From the NCBI GenBank assembly GCA_004335635.1, contig QAXH01002549.1, positions 1-48,275 of the forward strand: DNA of 48,275 nucleotides, in the 5' to 3' direction. The number at the start of each line of letters is the position of its first letter. The first letter of the stretch is position 1. Below the pieces are notes generated by a model. That model worked only from the letters and a program-made list of their open reading frames with translations, did not search any database and was not told where the DNA came from. Of this stretch, positions 12,859 through 26,006 are shown one piece after another. The position numbers and the translations under genes are program-made. Source of the DNA: Chloromonas sp. AAM2. Taxonomy: Eukaryota; Chlorophyta; Chlorophyceae; Chlamydomonadales; Chlamydomonadaceae.

Positions 12859-13221
12859 ATGTCAGGTAAAGACAGTTTCAAAAAAGTCCACAGCTTGTTC
12901 AGAGAAGACGAAGAAACGCCTCCAACAATGGGCTGGACATTTCCCTATGGGCAATTCTTGCCACAACTCGAGCAAATTGTGGGAGCGTGCGACAAGCCAT
13001 GGTACAACCAAGGTGCTTCCTCTAGTTCGCTGCAAAAGCGAGCATCAAAAGAAATGGTATGCGTCTGTGGCAGATACAAGCTAAGGCAGGTAAGCACCTT
13101 TGTTATTGCAAAAGGCTGCTCCACCTGCTGGCAAAACGTTTCCAAGAATTGCAAGGCATGCAGCAAGGCTGATAAGAATGCAAGTGCACAACACCAGTAC
13201 GGCGTCAACTTGTTTGTGTAA
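12859..13221 (+). CDS. Unidentified open reading frame (120 aa), doubtful
   Basis: An ATG-initiated frame of 120 codons in an otherwise gene-free space. It contains a Cys-containing stretch with CVCGRYKLRQ and, later, CSTCWQNVSKNCKACSKADK. A possible donor (CAG|GTAAGC at about 13087-13095) lies inside the frame, so it could also be one exon of something else. I do not recognise the sequence and see no flanking exons that extend it. It could be chance, a degraded mobile-element fragment or a small gene. Confidence 0.15.
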   Translation: MSGKDSFKKVHSLFREDEETPPTMGWTFPYGQFLPQLEQIVGACDKPWYNQGASSSSLQKRASKEMVCVCGRYKLRQVSTFVIAKGCSTCWQNVSKNCKACSKADKNASAQHQYGVNLFV

Positions 13222-13973
13222 GCTGCAAAAGAGTGAAGTAAGCCACTGAACGATACAGTCTCGTGCAACAACACGCACTTTCTCTTTCAGAAGGCTGCTT
13301 CCACATGAACTGATAAGGTGATTCCAAGGCTGTTGCGGCGCTGACCAAAGCGCATGTTGCATGCTGCTGCCGCGGACTATTTGACCCACACAAGTTTCTA
13401 GGAATTTCAAAGCCTGCTTGCAGAAAATGCTGTGCCTGGCTGCTAACAAAACATTCTTAGTAAGTAACAGATCATGAAAAGCTGGTGTTTTCCTTTGCGC
13501 GGCACAAAGCACTGCGCAACGCATGTGCATGTGGGTGCCGTCATGTTCACGCCCGAGTAGAGCAGAACGCAAGCATATGAGTTGCTAAGGGGGGCGGCAA
13601 TCCAGGGTGGCCTCATGTGAAGTCCTGTCATGGCTTCATGGTTATGCTGTTGCTGAGTTGTTGCTGAGTTGTTGCACTGGATTGGGTTTGAGATGCACGA
13701 CGAGTCTGTGGTCCTCTTGGACATGCACATTAGGAGCCACCGCAATGCCAAGTGATTGCTAAAGAATGCAGCTGCTATGGATGGCTTGCACAGTGCTGCA
13801 TCAGTGGCGATGGTCGCGGGTCTGGTCTGCTGAATTTTGAGGGTCACTCGGAGGGTGATTGAAGGGGGAAACGTCCACGCATGATCCCAGCTTTCTGCCT
13901 GGCAAGCAAGCAAGGAGACCCACAGTGCAGGATGGAGCGTCAGGTCACATTCCCTTCAAGATGAAACGTCCGG

Positions 13974-16900
13974 TCACACTCCCTTTGTTCCGCTGTCCTG
14001 ACTGCGAATCACCACGTCCATGCTCGACCGCCGCCCCTGGCCGCCCCATGCGTTGTTGCGGTTGCCCGATCCGCCGGGCGGCTTGCGGGATGCGGTGGGG
14101 TCGGCAGTGACCAGACTGCAGCCAAGGCAATGGGAATAGTGACTCAGGACCAGGGCCTTGGCAGGGAGGTTGACAGTGAGGTTCGATTGCAGTGCCAGAA
14201 CTGCTAGAAGATGAGAAGAAATTGAGAACAAGACAAACTCAATGAACTGCAAGATGATCACCCATAGTGCTGCAGGGAATAGCATAATCATGGCCTGCAA
14301 CCCAGCCAGCTGAAAGATATTGTTGTGAATGGCTGACTGATTGGCATGGGTGAGTCATTGCTGACAGGCGCATGGGTGAGTCATTGCTGACAGGCGCATG
14401 GGTGAGTCATTGCTGACAGGCGCATGGGTGAGTCATTGCTGNNNNNNNNNNNNNNNNNNNNNNNNNNNNNNNNNNNNNNNNNNNNNNNNNNNNNNNNNNN
14501 NNNNNNNNNNNNNNNNNNNNNNNNNNNNNGGGTGAGTCATTGCTGACAGGCGCATGGGTGAGTCATTGCTGACAGGCGCATGGGTGAGTCATTGCTGACA
14601 GGCGCATGGGTGAATCATTGCTGACAGGCGCATGGGTGAGTCATTGCTGACAGGCGCATCACAACCTAGGCCGCCTCATCGCTTGGGACCTGACCCATGC
14701 ACTGCACTGATGCACACTCACCGTGTGAGAATGCCCTCCACGTCGGTTTCTGGCGGCAGTTGCGACATAAGCTCCGCAACCACCTTCGTCTCGCTTGAGA
14801 TGCGCCGGACAAAGGGCCAGTAGAAGAAGGCAAGGTACACGGCGAAGAGGATGATGGTCACCGCCAAACCGGCCGTGTGAACCACGAGCACACGCCTGCA
14901 GGCAAGGCATTTGAGTGGCGGCTGTTTGGTTCAACTCGTTGGTGAGAAATTATTGAGACTGTGGCCTGCACCCGCCATTGAGTTGGTTCAGCAACTAACT
15001 CTGGACTGCTTGTGAGAGCCTGCTGCCGGCCAGCAGCCACCATTGAATGCGAGATGGAGTCCTTCAGGCTTGCCTCCCCACTTCTTCAGTCGCCCAATGC
15101 TTGCCTCCCCACTCAGCACTGATTCATAGATGCTTGTGAGAGCCTGCTGAAGGTGCGACTACCACCAGTGCATACTGCACGCACACGCGAGCTGTGACCT
15201 TCCTCGAGGCAAGGGCTTGCCGGTGCCAGATATCCTGGCTAGAGTGCTCTGGTGATTTGGTTAGGCCCGACTGATCCTTTATCCCATCCCAGTCCTTCTT
15301 AGTAGCATCCTAACCAGCAGTCAACTAGGTTTTCCCGCTGTTCTGACTATGCTGCAACGATCCTTGATTCTAAGCTGACGCGTTTTGAAACAAGCGGTCC
15401 GGATCCCTGTCCAGCCTAGCCCTTGACACAGGCCTGTGCTCCGCCCTGTGCACTCACTGGTAGACGGCCAGAGCAAAGTTCTGCAAGCGCAGTGGCGACA
15501 GTGAGAGGAGATGGTGTCAGCGGAGTGGCAATCAAGACAAGCTGTGAATGGTTGATGCTAAAACAATCACATTTGCGGATTAGAAGACAAGTGCATCAGA
15601 CCGCACAAGTCAACAGCGCGGCACATGGGGCAGTCAATGCTTCCCTGGTGTAAATACATATACATAGTCAATGCTGGCTCGTTTGCTTTGCCAGGCTCCC
15701 GCTCTTGTTGCATAGCCCCATCAGTTTGATGTTGTTTCTGATGCTCACCAGTTTGCAAACCTTGTTGTGAGCATACTGAGCCCATGAACCCCTTCCATCC
15801 ACCAGAATGCGCCGGTTTCTGTTGCCAGCAGTTTGATTCAAAAGTACTGCTTTTCATTCACCTGGTATGCCCAAACGAGCGAGGTCAGGCCGTCCCTGAC
15901 ATCCTCCCGCGTCTGGAACAGCCAGTCCATTTCTGGGCCTTCGATGGCGGGTTGGTTGGTACCAGGCTGCGGAGACGACAGGAGCAGACGCCAGTCACAG
16001 CCTGGTTGGCACGCCGTTCCAGCTGGACTGAATCTCCCAGTCAACCTGGTGCTGTTCAAATGCAATTCATCTGTCATGCCCTTGCATCCCACAACAACCT
16101 GTGGGCAAGAAATTTTAAGGTGTGCAGAAAGGTGATAGCAGGTGTACACATCAGTGCAGTGGCAGCATCGCTTCCCCATGCACCCACCAGGCTGATGATC
16201 TTGTCGCCGATCATGATCCGTTTCCTCATCATGCGCATGATGCCACGTGTCACATCCCTGCAGAAACGTGCAGAAACGTCACCGTCCATTCAAATCCCTG
16301 GCCTTGATCCTCCTTTTTTGTAACAGGGACATGAAGTCCAGGTTGAATGCTCATAAGAGGGTAGTCACATGTGGCAAATTCCGATCAAGGTTGAAAATCC
16401 AAATCTGAATTGCGGTCACACAACATCGGTTAAGAACTCGATCATTTGGGCACCCAAACTAACAACCGAACCGGACATGTCGGTTTAACCACGTGCCGCA
16501 AATGGACCAAGGTGTACCTCAACCTCTGCTGCCATGACCGATCACGTATATGAATACACACCACTACATGACCGCACCCTCAGCAAAGCACTCGCTCAAA
16601 GGCTGGCTTGTGTAGCGCTGGGCTGGCAGGCTCTGACTGGCAACTGGAACTATGACATGCAACAAAAAAAGTGTCATTTGTTGATAGTACTGCCAGGAAC
16701 GCTCATAGCAAGGGCTTGCTTGTGTAGCGCCGGGCTCGCAGACTTTACTTGGCTATTAGAAATAAGACATAGAACAATTCAGCATAGCGGACCCACCCGT
16801 AGTAAGGATGTTCATGGGCCAGGCATTGGGTTGCGTTCGCCCGCAGGCAGCCCGTGACTTCGTACAGCAAAGTCAACCCTTCGCCGCCTGCGTCCATGAT

Positions 16901-19900
16901 GCCCTTGTCCAGCTGCAGCAAAAATGCGCAAAAGAAATACAAGGTCAAAACTTGCTGGACAAAACTTGCTATCCATCATTGTTAGTATGCGCTTCTGACT
17001 GACCTCAACATTGAAATGCTTTTCTCGGGAAAGGTGCACGCTCAAAGAAGTAAGGTCAAAGAAGCAGGTCAGCAGTCATGTTTTGACGGTTTCAGAAACG
17101 GTCACAGAAACGGTACTTCGTGTGCAATTGACGACTCTCTTGTATGCAGGTCCCTCTTTCTGATCATGTTCAGCAGTTTTACGCAGTGCAATGTCCAGAC
17201 GCCCACAACCGCCTATTGCCCCTCGTCCGTCAGCTGTTCCAGACATGCCACAGGACACATATGCACCCATGAGACTATTCACTACCAGCGGCTTGCAAGT
17301 GTTTGCGCATGCATACGCCCCTGGTGTGTTTTTTATTATTGAACCAGAGTTACTGCCTGTCATCAGCTCAGCTGGTAGGGTTCTGGCACGTCAGGTGACA
17401 GACCTGGGCTCAAAACCAGGTGATGCCGGTGCGTTTTCGGACTTGACGCCAGCAGTCCTTTGCACTTCGCGAGTATGATGACACTACAGATGTAAAAATA
17501 CACTCACTCACTGCTTTGAAGAGTTAACTGGGGTGGCGGGCTTACCAGGCGATATGCTGCGGTTGTATCATTGGGATGCGATCGCCTGCCGTACAGCAGG
17601 ATGTCGAGCTCCCTAGAGAGCATAGCGGTACTGTCGACAACAGTCCGCCGGTAATAGTCTGACTCCTCGATGTCGTTGCTCTGACAGGACATGAACATAT
17701 CTGCAATCAATCAAAGCTCAGAGTTTCACGCATCAATACAATGTGAAAACGTTAGACATGTTCCAATTGCATGAGAGCACACACTGAATATGTGTGTGTG
17801 TATGTGTGTGTGTGTGCGCTTACACCAGGTAAACCGTTGTAGGACATGGAACGGGATGGGCACCGCCCTGGCCTACCCTGAGCAAGAAAGCAAAACAAAC
17901 GCAGGGAACAAAGCAGGCAAGGCACTGAGTGAACACACAACTGTTGAGGCTGCGCGACCCCACAACACCGTGCTGCGTGTCTCAAGAAAATGAACTGAAC
18001 ACACGTACAGGAGCCTGAAGGTTGGGCCGACTTACTGTAGATTTGCAGGTGGCCCACGCTGCGCACACGATTGACAACTGCAATCACCACATGCAGTATC
18101 AGTTACAGATGAAGTAAAAAAAAGGTACTTAAGAGGGATGAAAATGCTCGGCAAGCAGGCATGATAAGCAGAGCTGACCAGGTGATGAAGCTGGATGACG
18201 TCAACTGAGTGCTGCTCGTTTTCCCCTAGTCGAATTCTCCAGAAGCACACGTGACTGTCGGATTCATGCGTGACCGTGATAAAGTTCGGGTTAGTGATAG
18301 CAAGTGTAGTCCACGCATGACATGACCAACAACTGGCGGGTGCGCATGATTTAAAACGAGACATTCAAACTCACGGTTGAAAAGCGCAACAGGGAACGCG
18401 ATGTCTGCCACGAGGTTGAGTCCGATGCAGTTGACGATGATCACCATGAGGCCCCACAACAGGATCGGAATTATCAGCACAATCTGCGCGCAGTGGCAGG
18501 GCAGCAACACGCATCCATGTACGAACGCATCATGATTTGCAGCCATTGACGGTTTGGCGGTTTTGAGGACTGCAAGTTCTCCCGAGCACCGTTTAGGCTC
18601 GAGCATGCGCTTGGCAGTGAACTGCATGCGCCCATAGAGAGCATCAACCAGCGCGTAAGAGCAGCACCCACCGAAGCGCGTGTCGACGGTAGCAGCTTGC
18701 GCTTTCCATGTGGCGATGGCTGTCGCAGCCCTGGGATGGCATTCTGCATCATCCGCCACACGGTACGTCCAAAGCTCCATGCCGATTTGTACGGAACAGC
18801 ACGGGTCTCGTCCTGCTGGACCGAAGCGCGGGGGGCCAGGGTACTGGCAACGGCAGCTGCTGCTGCAGCAGACGTGGATGCCTGCTTTCCTGACGGTGCT
18901 GGGCCTGTGCTGCCGAGTCTTGGAAAGCCCAGTAGGGAGGCTCTCCTGCCAGCTGGTGCCGGTGTCACAGCAACAGGGGCCGCAATCATCTCGGCAGCCT
19001 CGCCGCCCTGCATGCACATACGGCAAACTGAGCTCACTCAACGCAAGATGTACAGCTGAGTTCATGACGAACGCAAGATGTTTACGGCTGCTGCAGCCTG
19101 GGCGATCCAAAACAATAAAGTCATTCACATTTCGCATCATTCCCGTTTCAAAGATGTCGTCAGAACTACGCGAAAAGCTATCGTCGAGAACCCACATGGC
19201 ACAAGCCATCGCACGGGACTCACCAAGCCAGCGTTTCCACCTTCATCTTCGTCATCATCGCCCACATCCAGGCGTCGGGTTGCCAGGGCGCGAACCTGGG
19301 CTTGGGGTACCACCACGAAAACCTGGTAGATGGAGAACCGCTGCAGTCCCACCTGCACACATCGTCGGAATCAAATGCTGAGCCGCATCAGACGTGCACA
19401 TCTGGCCGATGAAGTGGAAAGCAGTAGACTTGGTTAGCAAACTCATGCGACATGCGCGTATCAACGCGTGAGGAAACGCAAGAAGGTCTCTCAGCCGACG
19501 CCGGACCCGCCGCCAATTTGTCGTCTCTCTGCAGTAGTGCATGCGCTGTGCCTTTGCAGCTGTGGCCCGCAATACGCAGGTTTGATTGTTTCCACCGTTG
19601 ACCTGAGGCGACCAGGGAAGTGGCACGCAGTGCACCATTGAACAGCTCTCACTTTGGCACTGACGAACCACACCCAAGCAACCAGAAGGATCACCAGCAC
19701 GATGCCTTCCAACGCCAGCAGAAGCGTTTGTGCCTCCTGCAACTGCTTGGAGTTGCTGATCACCACCTCGACCTGCAGCGAGAGCGTAACAGATGGCGCA
19801 GTCTGAACCGTCGGTTACTGACCCAATGCGGCACCCTTGTCGAGCTGGCTGCTGATGCAATATGCTTGCAGCTAGATTTCGCAACTTTTATGAATCGCCC

Positions 19901-22900
19901 TGTGCACCAGATGAGCAGTGGCTGTCAACGCACCATGTAATCCGTGGTGTGCATGTACCCATCGTGCAGTCCAGCTGCACACAGCATGCATGGCAAAAAT
20001 CAAAACTGAGCTTGAATGGCAACATGGGCAACGGCCCTTCTCGTCATGGTTGCAGCTGAGCATAACACAACCAGGCAGGCTGTTCCAGGACAAGTCCACC
20101 TTGGCTGTGAATCTGAGGCCCAAGGCTTAACCCTTGGGTTGTAATCATTACTCGAGCACTTGCACACAATCACACCAGTGGCGGTGGCTGCTTAGGGTGC
20201 AGTGGTGACCAATATGTTGCCTATTCTCCTCCCCCCACTGCCCCTGCTGAGCAGTCCTCTTCGGACTGAAGGCCATGTGAGCAACAACACCAGTGCTGCA
20301 CTCGGGTCAGAGACTCAGATATGCTTACTCAATGGTCTACCTAAGCTACAGCCAGACGTTGAGCCACATATGGGCATGAAATCTAGATCAATCTGCATCT
20401 CAAGACCCCCAACCCTGAGACTCACTGAATGCGTTAGAAAGGAGATTGTTCAGTGTCGTGGTGCTGAAGAGGTCGCGTTCGGCAGCCTCAGCTGCTGAGA
20501 CTCTCCAGTACAAGTCAGCCTGAAGCAGCAGCTGAAGTGTGATGTTTATTATATATATACTAAAGTGAACATGAATGGAAATTCCTCGATGCATCATAAT
20601 ATCATTAATAATGCCTGCAGCGCAGTATCAAGGCTAGCCAGCTGTGGGCAAGTTTGAGAACCTCTGGCAGGTTGTGAGGCATATGTTGTGAAAAGGAACC
20701 ACCATCATCGCTTTATGCCACCAACGATTAACTGCCCCAGATGGTATACTTTGTGTGGCCTGGTCTTAGGACCTGTGACGCCAGTCCCCGTACAACATTC
20801 AGGGGTCTGTCTGAAGCCTTCTGTGTGTGCCTGTGTGTTGGCTGCTCATCAGCATGCGTTGCGGTTTGTTGGCTGAGATTGTCCCAGAACTGGCAAACAT
20901 CTTTTTGCAGTCAGCTTAGTGCTGCTGTATGTCGTATGCTCAAGCGACTCATGAACAAGCCATGTGTTGGGTGCGCAGCGACAGTACCCCAAAAGGGTCA
21001 GGCGTGTACTCGTATCGTCATGCTTGATACCCGTTGCTTGATACCCGTTGATATGAGGTATATCCGTAACAGACAGGGTCTATCCTGATACTGTTACACT
21101 GCTCACCTGGGCAATGATCTGCTGGCCCAACACCCACAAGGAAACCTGCAATTCAACAGAGTGCACATGACGCTTACATGCCAGTGCTTGAACCCAACAA
21201 AACAGGGTGCGTACATGACCCAGCCTCTGATCGACACAATGTGCAGTGCCAGTCTGCTTTGGGATGTCAGGCAGATGCAACAGCTAAAAGCCAGTACATC
21301 ACATGTAGAATTACTAATGATCACAATAACGTTTGCTAAAGATGCTGCTGCGACCCACCGGAGTGATAGTGGACGTGAGGAAGTACTTTGAGCCATCGGC
21401 ACGGGTGACAATCGTATTGTTTGCGTTGTAAGCTGCGTCGAATGGGCGGTACGTTGCAATGTGGTCCGCTGTTGCGGGGGTGTCCCGCCAGACCGTGTAC
21501 GGGATCTTGGGATCCTCCCTGCAGGTGGCAAAAGTTGGAAAGGGCTCGTTATGACAATATTCGAGTTTGCGTAGTGCATGATTTCCATTGGAGTTGGAAT
21601 TCCTGCCATGAAAACCACGTGGTGATTCGTGCATGTTTTGATGGGTTTATACTCATTGTAAGGTTTATATATACATTTCGCGTAATCCAGTATGCTCACG
21701 CACCATAGGCTACGGAGATCCTTATCGCCGGCGATAAGGGCATTGCCATGCAGGTAGACAGCCTGCGAGTAGTGGTCATCAGAAACCGAGTTAGAAACGA
21801 CTTGGAAACCGTTAGTACCACGAATCAATAAGCCTGCAATCAGTGGCAGTTGCGCGTGCACTTGGCGCCAGTACAGCAACACATGCACTGTGCAGAAGTA
21901 CCAGCCGTGAAGGTTTGCGACTTGCCATGACTGGATGACCCTGCATTGTCCTTGACACTTTAACATACGGTCAATACGACATGGAGAAGAACCAGCCGTG
22001 AAGATCTGCAACAATCTTGCTATAGCTGGGCGATCCTGCTTTTTTGTGTGACACAAAACCTACCCAACCCAAGGCCAAGCAGTACCATGGTCCCTTGATA
22101 CATACCTGGTGTCGCTCTCTCATGGTGGCAATGGCTTCCCGTATGTAGTTGACTTTGTTTTGGACGTTGGTTTTGTTATCCAGCAGCTCCCACAGCCCGG
22201 CTGGGTTCCCGACCCCGCGGTTGTTGTGGGTTATTGCAAGGAACATGGAGGCCTCGACTGCCTCGCCGGCCCAGTACAGGGCCCCACCTGCATGCCATGC
22301 ACGCGTACAACAGCAGGTTCATGAACTTTCAGATTGATTGGCTTTTCATTCGCCCCTTTGCAGGACGTACCCTTTCTGAGCGTTGCACGCATCAACAGTG
22401 AAAACAGCCATGGCTGTTCCCAAAGTGTGAAAACAGCCATGGCTGTTCCCAAAGCGTGCCCAGAGGTACGTACGACAACAACATCAGCAGGTTCATGCTA
22501 CGGAGCAACACCTTGCAACGTGCGTGTCCCAATGGGGTGACGCTGCTCAAGGGACATGGCAGGTCAACCGGCGACAAGGCATGCAATGGCAGGGTCTAGA
22601 CATATGGATTTGCCATGCGCACGGATCAGAGCTGATCAACCGCTAACGGGAAGATCAACTGCTTCAAGCTGTCTGCTTGACAAAACAGCTTATCATGGCA
22701 CATAGTGGCACGGACCACCTAGCATGTGAGCGGGTGTTCCGCCCAGTGTTGCCCTTCTGATGCTAACGCAACACCCACCTGCATTTCCTAGCGCCAGCGC
22801 CCCAGCGCTCTGAGTTGTGAGCAGCTCCTTGAGCATCACAAAGGCGACCACGTGCACCACAACCGCCACAACCACCACCAAGGGAATCTGCACCCTGCAA

Positions 22901-25900
22901 ACATGTCGGCAGCGCACACAAAGTATCATGTGAAAGCACAGGTTGACAAGAGGGCATGCTTGTGAGTACGTCCCTCGCGCAGTTAATGGCATGTTGTCAT
23001 TGATCATTAGCAGTCATTATCATCACATCACCACTGGGTGATAGCCAGATGTCCAAGACACAGTCCTCTTTTCCTTTGCTGGTTTGTCGTACACCTGGTG
23101 GAGTTGAGTGCTTTGTTGTCCGGTTCGAGTTTTGGTTTTCCTAGGCTGGCTCACTTGCCCTCACTTGTGCTCCCCCACATGCGACCAAACGTATCAAACA
23201 CAAAATCACTCAACCCAACTCGAAACACAGGACGAGCAGACATCACGCATCTGCGGCATATGGTGGTACCGCCCATCCGTGCGGCCGCCCTGTGCCAGGC
23301 AACCCCGGGCTCGCCCCACACACACATCTGCGGCACACCCGGCCACCAACACTGCGTCATCACCCAGTGCCAGCCAAGTCAGGGAAAGTAGTAGTAACCC
23401 CACGTACTTGAAGCGCTTGGCTGTCTTCTGCATGTTGGTGCTGAGCATGATGCGCATGAGCTTCTTGACCCGCTTGCCCCGCCGGTAGCCCATGTTCTGG
23501 CCTGACACCGAGCCCTGCGCATGCATGGCAGGCAGCATACCAGACATCGAAGGCAAGGCACGCACAACAGCCGTCAGCACTTCACATCACATGTTCTAGA
23601 GAGCGAGGGCTTGCGTGGGCGTGTGCGAGCATGTGTGCGTGCGTGTGTTTTGACATACGTATTGCCCCACAAGTGGAACAGAAGAAAGAGTAAACCAAAA
23701 AAAAAATGCAATTTCCTACACACCAATACCGATGTACGTAGATGTAGCCTCTTCTGCACAAATACCCACAAATGCTATGCTCAGGGTTGGTCAAGGTACA
23801 CATCCCATCCAGTGTCTTTGAATGGCTGTTGACAGGTAAATTCTTACGCCACCAATTTAGGTGGACGTAGCCTCATCAGCAAAACTGCGAGACTCTCACA
23901 CATGCATGATATCGGTTTCTCACACCTGCATGGTATCGGCTTCATCCAGCTGTGCAGCCGTGCACTTTCCAGCATCAGCCGCAGGGGCCTTTGTCATTGA
24001 GTCGTCGTGGGGTGCGCCCACCGCCATGCCGTCCTTGTCCAGCCCGGTGCTGCCGCGGTCGCTGCCCATGTGTACACTGCCGGCATCACCCAGATCTGCG
24101 TGAGTCAAAAGGCATCAATAACTCACCTAACAGGCAAAGGATGCAGGATACTGCTGCTGGGACAGGCTAAGGCGAGTGGTGCGTTGCCGGCATAAGATGC
24201 GTGCCTGGCAATCATGGTGGTGATGATTTTGTGTGTAGTCAGCAGACCGTACCGTCCTGACATGCCGGAGCAGGTTGGGTTCAGTACAGGCTTTCTCTGG
24301 TCTGGGACATTAGGCAGCTTGCTTTGTTTTGTGCTTTCCTTTCGCCCATCGTGCCTGCTTTGTTCGCCTAGCTTACTTTGACTGCCCAGTAGTTCCGTGT
24401 CTGACAACATGATAGCTTCCCTGACTCACACATCAGATTACAGGCAACGTCAAATTCTAACACAGCTTATCTCACCTGGTTGTGGCACCAAGTCCTGTAT
24501 GGCCAGGTCTGCATTGCCCCTGCCGCTGTCCTCCCTCTCATGTGGCAAGGGCTCGTCGGCCCCTGTCAGCCACTGACGAATGCGCTCCTGCTGCAAATGG
24601 GAAAAACAGCAAGACAGCAACTGTAAAACACACCAGTGTGTGGAAGTCTGGCAAGTGGGGGCTCGTCGAGTATGGAGCAAGGGGTGGATCACGCTGGCCG
24701 CGGCCACGGGTCAGGAAAGAGTAGCAGCACACCACGATCATTCAAGATATTGCAGTTTGATTAATCGCAAAGATCAGCAGCACGTGGAGTTTGCAGCACA
24801 TGAGTGTGAAGAGCTCTGGCAGACAACCCATGTTTTGTGATTTGATTACCCCAATGTGACGTTGGTTTGGTGCCGCATGGTGTCAGTTGGTGCCTCACCT
24901 TGGGTGTGCCCGTGGGAGGGGTGGGCATGATGGGAACCTGCAAAGGCCAGAAAGAAAGTGCTTAGAAGGATATTTACTCACAAGCATTTCGAGCAAACCT
25001 ATTTCATGACTCCTCGCAGCATCTTTCCCGACTTGCGGAGCTGCAGCAACTGAGAATCGATGTGCAACGTGCGCTGGCTAGCAATGGCAGCACCTTCTGG
25101 TCCGACTTGAGGAGGTCATGTCAGTTTGATAAGCACCCACACTATAGCAAGCACACTACTATACACCCCACAAGCACCCAGTTCTGACAAGCACCCACAC
25201 TATAGCCAGCACACACACCTTGCCCATGGGCTCGACCTTGAACGGTGAAGGGAGTGCTGACACGTTGCCAAAGCGAACTGCCTTGTCCAGGGAGTTGTTG
25301 TAGGGCAGGCCGAGCTGAGGGTTGCTGCCGTTAAGCTCGGTGGCGTAGCTGGGCTTCTTCTGGATCGGCATTTCGATTGACGGTTCAGCAGCAAACTGTG
25401 CAGACACACGCAGCAAATGGGCATGGTATGTTTTTACTGCCTAATGGTTTTTTACTGTTGAGTTGAAGTTAACCCCAGCTGTAATCACTGTTCAATGCTG
25501 CTGCTTGACACTGAGCAATGAGTTTACGTCATTACCATCAGAGTGGACAATTGCACACTAGTTATAGTCCGCGTCAAGCCTTTGAAAGGACATGCAAATT
25601 GTGACACTACAGGTTGCACGACAACGATTTCAGGGTAGCGCCTCTTCTTTCGAGTTCAAAGCCGTGCCGAGCAGCAACAGGAGCAGCAGCAGACAACTCG
25701 AAAATCACAGTTCGCAAGTGAAATGACAGCAAGTAAGCAGGTGAAAGTGATATATGTAAATTGCCTCACCTGTGGCTTGCCCCGCTGCTCCTGCATGACC
25801 GCCAGCCAGCGCCCCAGATCAGTCCTTCCGGTGGTGGGCTGCACCGGGTGCAGCACCAGCCAGCAGCCAATGCCCGGCCGCTGGACGGCCTGAACGGACA

Positions 25901-25973
25901 GCTCCATATCCTGGCCGTCGCCAAAGCACCTGCTGACACACACGCGGTGCACCCCGGACAGGCCATGTAATAT

Positions 25974-26006
<33 letters not shown>

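Larger units (their letters stand above)
11101..13973. other. Intergenic region between GLYK start and TmcB-like stop
   Basis: This 2.9-kb space holds the GLYK promoter/5' UTR and the 3' UTR of the large minus-strand gene. It contains an inverted copy of a dispersed repeat (12547-12580), short GGCCTGAC repeats (12181, 12201, 12217) and one unidentified open frame (12859-13221). I recognise no conserved protein. Confidence 0.5.
13974..22894 (-). other. TmcB-like gene block 5: exons 49-67, C-terminal membrane region
   Basis: Exons: 22894-22779, 22287-22106, 21762-21704, 21518-21359, 21145-21107, 20519-20426, 19974-19934, 19772-19653, 19352-19224, 19007-18672, 18483-18375, 18077-18036, 17700-17546, 16912-16797, 16257-16188, 15966-15862, 15480-15458, 14895-14722, 14115-13974; residues 1772-2508. 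Membrane spans: VQIPLVVVVAVVVHVVAFVM, ALEGIVLVILLVAWVWFV, IVLIIPILLWGLMVIIVN and LAVTIILFAVYLAFFYW. Segments between them have potential N-glycosylation sites and Cys residues (CLRANATQCLAHEHPYY) and are probably extracellular. A Gly/Asn/Ser-rich tail ends at GTKGV. Exon 58 (336 nt) is an Ala/Ser-rich loop. Confidence 0.83.

Noticed and set aside
18484..18671. Possible extra exon (FTAKRMLEPK) between exons 58 and 59
   Set aside because: No donor keeps phase, and joining exon 58 directly to exon 59 gives the family-like order GKRKLLPSTRAS-IVLIIPILLWG.
18226..19209. Long minus-strand open frame of 327 aa
   Set aside because: Only its tail (membrane span IVLIIPILLWGLMVIIVN) is in the exon 59 frame. 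The rest is out of frame with exon 58 and crosses an intron.
21103..22056. 317-aa minus-strand open frame
   Set aside because: It spans three introns of the TmcB-like gene and only coincides with short exon pieces. Translation through introns gives no domain.
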